Made by a program: the position numbers and the translations under genes
Part shown: in pieces, positions 16,018 to 22,729 of the stretch
Layout: each line of letters starts with the position of its first letter
Numbering within the stretch: the stretch's first letter is position 1
Notes under the pieces: generated by a model
Told to the model about the DNA's origin: nothing
Seen by the model: only the letters and a program-made list of their open reading frames with translations
Database searches by the model: none
DNA from: an uncultured Erysipelotrichaceae bacterium
GTDB taxonomy: Bacteria; Bacillota_I; Bacilli_A; RF39; UBA660
Assembly: GCA_951801995.1 (NCBI GenBank)
Contig: CATOOY010000009.1
Span: forward strand, 1 to 25,755
Direction of reading: 5' to 3'
DNA length: 25,755 bases

Positions 16018-16026
16018 TGATAAAAT
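16018..16026 (+). promoter_or_regulatory. extended -10 element before the glycosylase gene
   Basis: TGA followed by TAAAAT (16021-16026) repeats the extended -10 seen at 13348-13356, and here too AGGTGAT follows at once. No -35 box at a normal distance is convincing. If used, the transcript starts near 16033, only a few bases before the GTG at 16037 and past the SD, so read-through from yunB may matter more. Confidence 0.3.
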
Positions 16027-16036
16027 AGGTGATTTT

Positions 16037-16534
16037 GTGGAAAAAGTATATCATGAATTAGATCCTGTTTTTGATGCTAAGTCAAAGGTGCTTATTTTGG
16101 GTTCTCTTCCTTCTCCTAAGTCGAGAGAGGTAAAATTTTACTATGCACATAAACAAAATCGTTTTTGGCCAATTTTAGAAACTATTTTTGATATTTCTCT
16201 TGATAGTGTTGAAGATAAAGTAAACTTTTTGTTAGATTACCATATTGCTTTATGGGATGTAGTTGCATCTTGTATAATAGAAGGAGCAAGTGATCAAAGT
16301 ATTCGTGAGGTAGTTTGTAATGATATTGCAGGGCTTCTTTCTAAAACAGAAATTCATACTATTTTTTCCACAGGGAAAAAGGCCTATACACTTTATCAGA
16401 AATATATTTATCCACAAACTGGGATTCCTTGTATTTATCTACCTTCTACTAGTCCAGCAAATTGTGCAACTTCTTTTTTTGTTTTGAAAAAGGAATATTA
16501 CAAAATAAAAGAAGCATTAGAAAATACTATTTAG
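16037..16534 (+). CDS. DNA-deoxyinosine (hypoxanthine-DNA) glycosylase
   Basis: The 165-residue protein belongs to the uracil-DNA glycosylase superfamily, in the hypoxanthine-DNA glycosylase branch (Mug-like, COG3663). It removes hypoxanthine formed by adenine deamination. Visible motifs are LILGSLPSPKSREVKFYYAH and QNRFWPIL at the N-terminal active site, ALWDVVASC in the middle and the C-terminal LPSTSPANC that replaces the HPSP-type loop of other UDGs. I choose GTG 16037 because AGGTGAT lies 7 nt upstream and the protein then starts MEKVYHELDPVF, as relatives do. The ATG at 16010 has no SD and adds nine residues. Its stop overlaps the convergent RNase J gene by 8 nt. Confidence 0.87.
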   Translation: MEKVYHELDPVFDAKSKVLILGSLPSPKSREVKFYYAHKQNRFWPILETIFDISLDSVEDKVNFLLDYHIALWDVVASCIIEGASDQSIREVVCNDIAGLLSKTEIHTIFSTGKKAYTLYQKYIYPQTGIPCIYLPSTSPANCATSFFVLKKEYYKIKEALENTI

Positions 16535-16560
16535 TACATTTTTCTTTTGCTTCTTTTTTT
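16507..16560. terminator. probable bidirectional terminator across convergent gene ends
   Basis: AAAAGAAGC (16507-16515) pairs with GCTTCTTTT (16549-16557), and an inner AGAAAA/TTTTCT helix extends the structure. T runs flank it on both strands. The hairpin lies wholly within the last codons of the glycosylase and RNase J genes, so the coding ends double as terminator. The long loop lowers confidence. Confidence 0.5.
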
Positions 16561-18221
16561 ATATTCATTATAACTGGTAAAATAATTGGCTTTCTTCCTG
16601 TTTTTTCATAAATATAGGAAGAAAGTTCTGCTATAATTTCATTTTTTATTTCTGTATAATTTATTTTGCCTTTTAATTTACTGTCGATTGCTTTTTTACT
16701 AATATATTCAAGATTTCTTAATAATTCTTCATTTTCATTTACTAATACAAATCCTCTTGTTGTAATATTTAATCTGTTTAATAGTTTTCCTGCTTTGGTG
16801 TCTATATTCGCAATTACTACTACAATACCATCATTTGCCATGATATTTCTATCTTTAATAACTGCATTTCCGATATCTCCTATTCTGTTTCCATCTATGT
16901 ATACATCTCCTGCTTGGATGAATCTATCTTTTTTTATGTTTCCTTTATACATAGATAGTACATCTCCATTTTTTAAAACAAAAGTGTTTTCTTTTGGAAC
17001 ATCACAGAGAACTGCTAAATCAGCATGTTTTTTTAACATTCTATATTCCCCATGGAATGGCATAAAATATTTTGGCTTCATTAAACGAATCATTAATTTT
17101 AATTCTTCTTCGCTTGCATGTCCACTTGTATGGATATCTGAAAGAGATGTGTTTGTATAAACGGTTACTCCTTTTAAATAGAGTTTGTTGATTGTTCTTG
17201 AAATACTTTGTGCATTTCCTGGGATAGCAGAGGAAGAAAAAATAACTAGATCATCTGGTTGTAATTTGATTTGCTTATGGATTCCTTCTGCAATTCTAGA
17301 TAATGCTGCTAAAGGTTCTCCTTGGGAACCAGTACATAAAATACATACATTTTTGGGTGGTAGATGATTTGCTTCTTCGGCTGAAATAAATATATCTTTG
17401 TGTTTGATATATCCTCCTTCAATAGAAATTTCTATGTTATTTTCCATACTTCTACCAAAAATAGCTATTTTTCTTTTACTTTTTTTACAAGAATCTACTA
17501 TGTGTTTTAAACGATAGATATTAGAAGCAAAGGTTGCGATAATAATTCTACCATTGTATCCTCCTAATATTTCTGATAATGTTTCATCTACTTTTGATTC
17601 ACTATTTCCCATTCCTTCATTTAAGGCATTGGTACTATCACTTAAAAGTAGTGTTACTCCTTTTTCTCCAATTGCAGCCATTTTGTGTAAATTTGCCATA
17701 GGTCCTATTGGTGTTAGATCGAATTTAAAATCTCCTGTTGTTACCACTGTACCATTTGAAGTTGTAATGGCTATTCCATGTGAATCTGGAATAGAATGTG
17801 CAATTCTAAAAAATTCTACTTCCATATCTTTAAATTTTACTTTGGTATCTTCTGTATATACGACGATATTTTTATATTGTATATTTCTATCTGCTAGTTT
17901 TTTCTTGATGAGTCCTACTGCCTGATTGGGAGCATATATTACAGGAATGTTAACTGTTTGTAATAAAAAGGGAATTCCTCCTATATGGTCTTCATGTCCG
18001 TGCGTAATAAATAAAGCTTTTATTTTATTTTCATTTTGTTTTAGAAAGGTGAAATCAGGAATTACATAATCAATACCTAGAATTTCACCAGCTGGGAAAG
18101 TAATACCAGCATCCGTTATAATGATTTGGTTTTTATGCATGATACAATACATATTTTTACCAACTTCTCCGAGGCCACCTAGTGCAACAATTTTGGTATC
18201 CTCGATATTTTTTGTTTTCAT
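16527..18221 (-). CDS. rnj: ribonuclease J
   Basis: RNase J is a 5'-3' exo- and endoribonuclease central to mRNA decay and rRNA maturation in Firmicutes. The 564-residue protein has the metallo-beta-lactamase motif HGHEDH at residues 74-79, the same numbering as B. subtilis RNase J1, which supports the ATG at 18221. The beta-CASP region shows GRSMENN and CTGSQGEP, and FHGEYRML provides the later histidine. The C-terminal domain is complete. AAAGGAG lies 6 nt ahead of the ATG; the upstream in-frame ATG at 18245 would add eight Lys/Arg-rich residues without an SD. A strong divergent promoter precedes it. Only one RNase J gene is visible, so J1 and J2 cannot be told apart by context. Confidence 0.95.
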   Translation of the reverse strand: MKTKNIEDTKIVALGGLGEVGKNMYCIMHKNQIIITDAGITFPAGEILGIDYVIPDFTFLKQNENKIKALFITHGHEDHIGGIPFLLQTVNIPVIYAPNQAVGLIKKKLADRNIQYKNIVVYTEDTKVKFKDMEVEFFRIAHSIPDSHGIAITTSNGTVVTTGDFKFDLTPIGPMANLHKMAAIGEKGVTLLLSDSTNALNEGMGNSESKVDETLSEILGGYNGRIIIATFASNIYRLKHIVDSCKKSKRKIAIFGRSMENNIEISIEGGYIKHKDIFISAEEANHLPPKNVCILCTGSQGEPLAALSRIAEGIHKQIKLQPDDLVIFSSSAIPGNAQSISRTINKLYLKGVTVYTNTSLSDIHTSGHASEEELKLMIRLMKPKYFMPFHGEYRMLKKHADLAVLCDVPKENTFVLKNGDVLSMYKGNIKKDRFIQAGDVYIDGNRIGDIGNAVIKDRNIMANDGIVVVIANIDTKAGKLLNRLNITTRGFVLVNENEELLRNLEYISKKAIDSKLKGKINYTEIKNEIIAELSSYIYEKTGRKPIILPVIMNIKKEAKEKCTK

Positions 18222-18257
18222 TTTTTTCTCCTTTCTTTTTCGCAAATCAACTTTAAC

Positions 18258-18286
18258 ATTATAACTTTTTTTTTTGGATTTGTCTA
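18258..18286 (-). promoter_or_regulatory. sigma-A promoter of rnj
   Basis: On the minus strand TAGACA (18286-18281) and a perfect TATAAT (18263-18258) are separated by 17 bp. The spacer carries a run of ten A, a possible bend. Transcription would start near 18251, about 30 nt before the ATG. The divergent ftsY gene lies about 150 bp away. Confidence 0.75.
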
Positions 18287-18349
18287 CTTCAAATGTGTAT
18301 AAATTATTTGTTTTATAAAAATAAAGATGTAATTTTTTTTAAATTGGTG

Positions 18350-18355
18350 TACAAT
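18350..18355 (+). promoter_or_regulatory. putative -10 box of the ftsY operon
   Basis: TACAAT at 18350-18355 lies 16 bp before the ftsY ATG, with the GGTGAT SD between. I find no clear -35 box at 16-18 bp. It is the only reasonable candidate in the rnj-ftsY gap. Confidence 0.35.
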
Positions 18356-18371
18356 GAAAGTGGTGATATAT

Positions 18372-19349
18372 ATGGGAATATTTCAGTCTTTTAAAAAGAT
18401 ATTTGATAATAAAAGTGTAAAAGAAAAGGAAGAAATTGTCTCTTATGATAAGGGTCTTGAAAAAACAAGAAAGGAATTTGTCTCTAAACTTAATTTGCTT
18501 ACTTTAAAATATAATAAAATTGATTCTGATTATTTTGATGAATTGGAAGAAATTCTTATTATGGCAGATATGGGTGTTCATACAGTTATGGATTTTATGG
18601 ATACACTTAAAAAGCGTGTGAAACATGAGAATATAACGAGTGCTTCTTTATTAAAAGAAATTATTGTAGATGAAATGTTTATTATATATGTAAATAATGA
18701 TATTTTATCTAGCAAAATAAATTATGCGAAAGAAGGGCCTACTGTTTTACTTTTTGTTGGTGTAAATGGGGTAGGTAAAACTACTTCTATTGGAAAACTT
18801 GCTTATCAATTACATGAGATGGGAAAAAAGGTTTTAATGGTTGCTGGGGATACGTTTAGAGCTGGTGCTGTGGAACAAATTCATGAATGGGGAAATAAAA
18901 TACATGTAGACGTTTTTTCAAAGGAAAATGCAGATCCTTCCAGTGTTATTTATGATGCTTTAGAGAAAGCAAAACAGGAAAATTATGATGTTGTTTTTAT
19001 TGATACTGCAGGAAGACTCCAAAATAAAATAGGCTTAATGAAAGAACTGGAAAAAATGAATAAAGTCATTGGGAAACAGATAGAAGGTGCTCCTCATGAG
19101 ACTTTGCTTGTACTAGATGCAAGTGCTGGTCAAAATGGGATTAGTCAAGCTAAAAATTTTCGTGAAATTACAGATGTGACAGGAATTATACTTACAAAAT
19201 TAGATGGTACAGCCAAAGGTGGGATTGTTCTTGCTATTAAAGCAGAAACAGGTATTCCTGTTAAATATATAGGTCTTGGTGAAAAGGAGACCGATTTAAA
19301 AATATTTGATATTGAAAAATATATTTATGGTTTATTTAAGGAGTGGTAA
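18372..19349 (+). CDS. ftsY: signal recognition particle receptor FtsY
   Basis: FtsY is the membrane-associated SRP receptor GTPase that delivers ribosome-nascent chain complexes to the translocon. The 325-residue protein has a short N-terminal region (MGIFQSFKKIFDN, likely an amphipathic membrane-targeting helix), an N domain to about residue 110, and the G domain. The motifs present are GVNGVGKTTSIGK (from about 130), DTFRAGAVEQ, DTAGRLQNK and TKLDGTAKGG. It lacks the long acidic A domain, as in other Firmicutes. The start at 18372 has GGTGAT 8 nt ahead; the upstream ATG at 18354 overlaps the -10 box. It heads a compact operon with a small membrane protein, ylxM and a HerA-like ATPase. The usual companion ffh is not in the window. 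Confidence 0.96.
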   Translation: MGIFQSFKKIFDNKSVKEKEEIVSYDKGLEKTRKEFVSKLNLLTLKYNKIDSDYFDELEEILIMADMGVHTVMDFMDTLKKRVKHENITSASLLKEIIVDEMFIIYVNNDILSSKINYAKEGPTVLLFVGVNGVGKTTSIGKLAYQLHEMGKKVLMVAGDTFRAGAVEQIHEWGNKIHVDVFSKENADPSSVIYDALEKAKQENYDVVFIDTAGRLQNKIGLMKELEKMNKVIGKQIEGAPHETLLVLDASAGQNGISQAKNFREITDVTGIILTKLDGTAKGGIVLAIKAETGIPVKYIGLGEKETDLKIFDIEKYIYGLFKEW

Positions 19350-19350
19350 T

Positions 19351-19626
19351 ATGAAAGAAAATCAGAATCCTAATATTAAAAAGCAGACTTTAAAAAAAGA
19401 ACATAAGATTACACTTTTTTTACAATTTTTTGTTTTTTTTGTTATGATTGTTTTGGGAATATCTTACTTATTTTACCAAAATATACTTTCTTATTTACTT
19501 GTTAGTGCTATTTTGTTTTTATGGCTAGGTGCTTATAATAGCTATCGCTATTTAGGAAAGAAGAAAATGCCAATTCTTTATATTCTTGCTTCTTTATTAT
19601 TCATTTTACAATTGGTGGGATTTTAA
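19351..19626 (+). CDS. small membrane protein in the ftsY-ylxM operon, unknown function
   Basis: The 91-residue product starts one base after the ftsY stop, with GGAG about 7 nt upstream. It has a Lys-rich N-terminal tail of 20 residues and then three hydrophobic helices (about 21-41, 46-62 and 72-90). I do not recognise a family. Its stop overlaps the ylxM start by one base (TAATG), so it is tightly coupled between two protein-targeting genes. This makes a membrane-biogenesis role worth testing, but nothing in the sequence itself shows it. Confidence 0.7.
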   Translation: MKENQNPNIKKQTLKKEHKITLFLQFFVFFVMIVLGISYLFYQNILSYLLVSAILFLWLGAYNSYRYLGKKKMPILYILASLLFILQLVGF

Positions 19627-19919
19627 TGGAACAAAAACTTTATTTTATTGATCTTTTTGATTGTTATGGTGTACTTTTAACAGATAAACAAAGGGAATAT
19701 TTCATGGATTATTATTTTCATGATCTTAGTTTATCAGAAATTAGTGAAAATCATGTGGTCAGTAGAAATGCAGTATCTAAACAATTAGGGGAGATTGTAC
19801 ATAAATTAGAAGAATATGAAAAAAAGTTGCATCTTTTCGAAAAAAAAGAAAAATTTCATGGTATAATAGATAAAGTAGAAGATAAAAAAATAAAAGAGCT
19901 ATTAGAAAGTTTATTATAA
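19626..19919 (+). CDS. ylxM: YlxM family HTH protein (UPF0122)
   Basis: The 97-residue protein shows the YlxM pattern: LLTDKQREYFMDYYFHDLS, then a sigma-70 region 4-like helix-turn-helix (LSEISENHVVSRNAVSKQL) and a charged C-terminal coiled helix. YlxM lies next to ffh and ftsY in Firmicutes; in streptococci it binds SRP components and modulates ffh/ftsY GTPase activity. The start shares a base with the stop of the preceding gene. Here ffh does not follow; a HerA-like ATPase gene does, 11 nt downstream. Confidence 0.92.
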   Translation: MEQKLYFIDLFDCYGVLLTDKQREYFMDYYFHDLSLSEISENHVVSRNAVSKQLGEIVHKLEEYEKKLHLFEKKEKFHGIIDKVEDKKIKELLESLL

Positions 19920-19930
19920 GGGGTGATATA

Positions 19931-21703
19931 ATGTTAGGAAAAATTATTTATATTGGGGACAATATGGCACATGTAAAGATAGATCCTAGTGTACAAATAG
20001 CTGAAAATTTAATGAATATGCATATTATTTTTGAAGATGATAGAAAAAAGATACTTGGAGAAGTAGAAGATGTTGGAGAAGAAATCATTAAGATTCGTTT
20101 TCTTGGAGAAATTGTTCAAGATCATTTTATAGGTGGTGTTCTTCGTAAACCTACTTTATCTGCTCGTCCTAGAATTATTACTAAAGAAGAGGTACAACTT
20201 ATTGTTGGTGATGATACAAATACTAGTTTTTCTTTAGGGGTATCTCCTTTATATGACGATTTAAATATCAATGTAGATATTAATCAATTACTTAGTAGTC
20301 ACTGTGCTTATCTTGGTAATAGTGGTAGTGGAAAATCTTGTGGAGTAGCCCGTATTTTACAAAACATTTTTCAAAATCCTAAACTTTTGCCTTATAAATC
20401 TAATTTTCTTATTTTTGATGCTTATGGAGAATATCATAATTCTTTTATGAAAATGAATGAGATTAATCCTAATTATCATTTTAAGTTTTATACTACAAAT
20501 GATAATGATTTGAAAAAGGGTGGGGAACAAATTAGAATTCCTTTGTGGCTTCTTAATTTGGATGATTTGGCTTTACTTTTAGATGCTCAAGAACATAATC
20601 AACTTTCTATTATTGAAAGAATGTTGAAACTAACTCGTATTTTTGCTGAAACCAGTGAGAGTGCTAATAAATATAAAAATCATTTAATAGCAAAAGCAAT
20701 TATGACTATTTTATATACAAATCAAACTGCTTCTAGTAAGAGAAATGATATTTTTTCTATTTTGAATACTTGTTCTACTTTAGAGTTTAATACAGAATCT
20801 CCTGTACAGGGTATTGGTTATACTCGAAAATTTAGAGAGTGCTTTATTATAGATACTGCTGGTAATTTTACAGAAAGTGTTTTGGTTACACAGTATATTT
20901 CTTCTTTTATTGATGAAGAACTTGATTCTTATGAGCCATCTGCAACCAATCCTTATACTTTACTTGATATGGAGAAAGCTTTGAATTTTACTTTAATTAG
21001 TGAGGGACTTTTAAATAATGAAAAAGCTTATAATAGTGCTGTTACTTTAAAAGTAAGACTTCATTCTATTGTTATTAGTGAAAATGCTAAATTCTTTAAT
21101 TATCCACAATATATTACTTTAGAAAATTTTATTTCTAGCTTGGTTACTTATAATGGTCGTAAGGCACAGATTGTCAATTTTAATTTAGAGGATATTGATG
21201 ATTCATTTGCAAAAGTAATTGTTAAAATTTATTGTAGATTTTTATTTACTTTTTCTAAAAAATTAGCAAATAGAGCTACTATTCCTTTTCATGTTTTTTT
21301 AGAGGAATGTCATAGATATGTTCAAAAAGATAGTGATGTTTATTTAATTGGATATAATATTTTTGATAGAATTGCTAAAGAGGGAAGAAAGTATGGTCTT
21401 ATGTTAAATCTTATTTCACAAAGACCAGTGGAAATTTCTGAGACTGTTATTTCACAATGTAGTAATTTTATTATTTTTAAAATGACACATCCAAGGGATT
21501 TAGATTATATTAAGAAGATGCTTCCTAATATTAGTGCTGAGATTGTGGAAAAACAAAAAAGTCTGCAGCCTGGTGCTTGTGTTGCTTTTGGTAGTGCATT
21601 TAAGGTACCTATGATTATTCGTATGAAGATGCCAGATCCTGCTCCACATAGTAGTAGTTGTGATGTGGCAAGCAGTTGGCAAGTACAACAAAAATCGCAA
21701 TAG
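19931..21703 (+). CDS. HerA-like hexameric ATPase (DUF87 / HAS-barrel)
   Basis: The 590-residue protein has the HerA/FtsK-superfamily layout. An N-terminal HAS-barrel-like region covers about residues 1-90. Walker A is GNSGSGKS (129-136), Walker B is HVFLEECHR with Glu458/Glu459, and the arginine-finger motif SQRP lies at 496-499. A C-terminal region contains MTHPRDLDYI and a polar tail ending in KSQ. Such ATPases pump or translocate DNA, or power a partner nuclease (NurA in archaea; SIR2 or DUF4297-type effectors in bacterial defence). No nuclease or effector gene is adjacent, so the partner is unknown. GGGGTGAT lies 7 nt before the ATG. It appears to be the last gene of the ftsY operon and is followed by a long non-coding gap. 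Confidence 0.88.
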   Translation: MLGKIIYIGDNMAHVKIDPSVQIAENLMNMHIIFEDDRKKILGEVEDVGEEIIKIRFLGEIVQDHFIGGVLRKPTLSARPRIITKEEVQLIVGDDTNTSFSLGVSPLYDDLNINVDINQLLSSHCAYLGNSGSGKSCGVARILQNIFQNPKLLPYKSNFLIFDAYGEYHNSFMKMNEINPNYHFKFYTTNDNDLKKGGEQIRIPLWLLNLDDLALLLDAQEHNQLSIIERMLKLTRIFAETSESANKYKNHLIAKAIMTILYTNQTASSKRNDIFSILNTCSTLEFNTESPVQGIGYTRKFRECFIIDTAGNFTESVLVTQYISSFIDEELDSYEPSATNPYTLLDMEKALNFTLISEGLLNNEKAYNSAVTLKVRLHSIVISENAKFFNYPQYITLENFISSLVTYNGRKAQIVNFNLEDIDDSFAKVIVKIYCRFLFTFSKKLANRATIPFHVFLEECHRYVQKDSDVYLIGYNIFDRIAKEGRKYGLMLNLISQRPVEISETVISQCSNFIIFKMTHPRDLDYIKKMLPNISAEIVEKQKSLQPGACVAFGSAFKVPMIIRMKMPDPAPHSSSCDVASSWQVQQKSQ

Positions 21704-21785
21704 AACTTTGTTGGTAGAACCAAAGCTCTATACTAATATATACAAACAAAAAGAGTAATATATTATTATACAAAAGAATTTTTTG

Positions 21786-21944
21786 ATGACATATGAAGAA
21801 GTACTATTCATTTCACAGATAGATGATTATATTCATTATTATAATTATGATAGAATTAGGGAAAAATTAAAAGAACTGTTTTCTGTCCATTACAGGTCGT
21901 AATTCTTGAATAATTAAACTGTTCAACTTTTGGGGGTCAGTCCA
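21786..21944 (+). mobile_element. relic right end of an IS3-family (IS150-group) insertion sequence
   Basis: The frame from 21786 reads the transposase C-terminus: YIHYYNYDRI, REKLKEL and SVHYRS. A TAA at 21900-21902 interrupts it, followed in frame by FLNN and a second TAA at 21915. The intact form was probably HYRSQFLNN with CAA changed to TAA. The terminal inverted repeat follows at 21919-21944 (reverse complement begins TGGACTGACCCCCAAAAG), typical of the IS150 group. No left end or catalytic DDE region is in the window, so this is a 5'-deleted fossil. Confidence 0.75.
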
Positions 21945-22227
21945 TTACATAGTATTTAGAAAATACTTAAAATTAAAACTTTGAAAGTTTTAATTTTTTA
22001 TTACTAATTTACTACTTTTGAAAGTATGTGCATATCTCCCAAAAATAAAAGTATCATAAGTCCCTATAAATAAAAGTTATAAGGATATTTAAAACTTATG
22101 AAAAGAGGCTCAAAAAGTACAATATTTTTTCATACAAAAGACAAATAAGCTTTTTATTTACCTATTTGTCAACAGTCTGACATTTATATAATTATGTGGC
22201 TAATTTTTAAAAAATATGGAAAGATAA
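21945..22227. other. non-coding stretch between the IS relic and the sensor operon
   Basis: No credible gene lies here. It contains the long hairpin at 21969-21999, two near-identical short direct repeats (22043-22060 and 22068-22083, both starting AAATAAAAGT), and an inverted repeat GACAAATA (22140-22147) / TATTTGTC (22163-22170). The promoter of the downstream operon begins at 22228. Confidence 0.5.
21969..21999 (+). terminator. long AT-rich hairpin with T tail (terminator-like)
   Basis: AAAATTAAAACTTT (21969-21982) and AAAGTTTTAATTTT (21984-21997) are perfectly complementary around a single G, so about 12 bp can pair in practice, and further T follow. It lies just beyond the IS relic and is the first good terminator after the HerA-like gene. 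Confidence 0.6.
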
Positions 22228-22256
22228 TTGCTAATAAAGATAAAATATAGTATAAT
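22228..22256 (+). promoter_or_regulatory. sigma-A promoter of the sensor operon
   Basis: TTGCTA (22228-22233) and a perfect TATAAT (22251-22256) are 17 bp apart. Transcription would start near 22263, with the GAGGTGGT SD right after it and a leader of about 12 nt. Confidence 0.75.
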
Positions 22257-22274
22257 GTTATTACTAGAGGTGGT

Positions 22275-22721
22275 ATGGTGAGTTGGATACAAGCACATAA
22301 AAAGGAATCTATTATAATAGGAATTAGTATGCTTTTCTTTATTCTTATTTTGATTTTTTTTAAAATTTTCTTTTTTTCTTCTAGTAGAAATGTTTATGGT
22401 GATAGACTAGATGATATTCAAAGAGCAAAAATAAGTAAGGATAAACTTCAAAAGGTATCAGAGGAACTTACAGAATATACAGGTGTAGAAAAAGTAGATG
22501 CATTTATTACAGGTAGAGTTATTAATTTATTTGTAGAAATAAAAAGTGAGGCTGTACTTGATGAATTAAAGAATGTCTCTATTCAAAGTATAGAAAATTT
22601 TAGTGCAAAAGAAAAAGAACTTTATGATATACAATTTTATTTTGTAGGAGAAGGGGAGAATTATCCTGCTATCGGTTATAAAGGAAAAGATGATGGGGAG
22701 TTTACTTGGGTAAATAGTTAG
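22275..22721 (+). CDS. single-pass membrane protein with extracytoplasmic domain, unknown function
   Basis: The 148-residue product has a short cytoplasmic tail, one transmembrane helix (about 14-36) with a Ser-rich exit, and an outer domain of about 110 residues. That domain starts with a charged helix (DDIQRAKISKDKLQKVSEEL), followed by VEKVDAFITGRVINLFVEIK. This alpha-beta pattern recalls small BON- or YhcN-like folds, but I cannot assign a family. By the SD rule used here, the GTG at 22278 (7 nt after GG) is a possible alternative to the ATG at 22275. It is the first gene of an operon with the tandem-flytrap sensor eight bases downstream, so it may be an accessory to that sensor. Confidence 0.75.
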   Translation: MVSWIQAHKKESIIIGISMLFFILILIFFKIFFFSSSRNVYGDRLDDIQRAKISKDKLQKVSEELTEYTGVEKVDAFITGRVINLFVEIKSEAVLDELKNVSIQSIENFSAKEKELYDIQFYFVGEGENYPAIGYKGKDDGEFTWVNS

Positions 22722-22729
22722 GTGATATT

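Noticed and set aside
16666..17925. Long plus-strand open frames opposite RNase J.
   Set aside because: They are antisense shadows of a fully conserved RNase J reading frame, with no SD and no protein-like composition.
19931..21703. HerA-like ATPase as part of an anti-phage defence system.
   Set aside because: No effector nuclease, SIR2 or DUF4297-type gene is adjacent, and the gene is embedded in a housekeeping operon. The idea is kept only as an open alternative.
21702..21729. Hairpin after the HerA-like gene (AGAACTTTG with CAAAGCTCT, plus an inner TTGGT/ACCAA) as a terminator.
   Set aside because: The two helices are mutually exclusive, one arm has an A-C mismatch, and no T tract follows.
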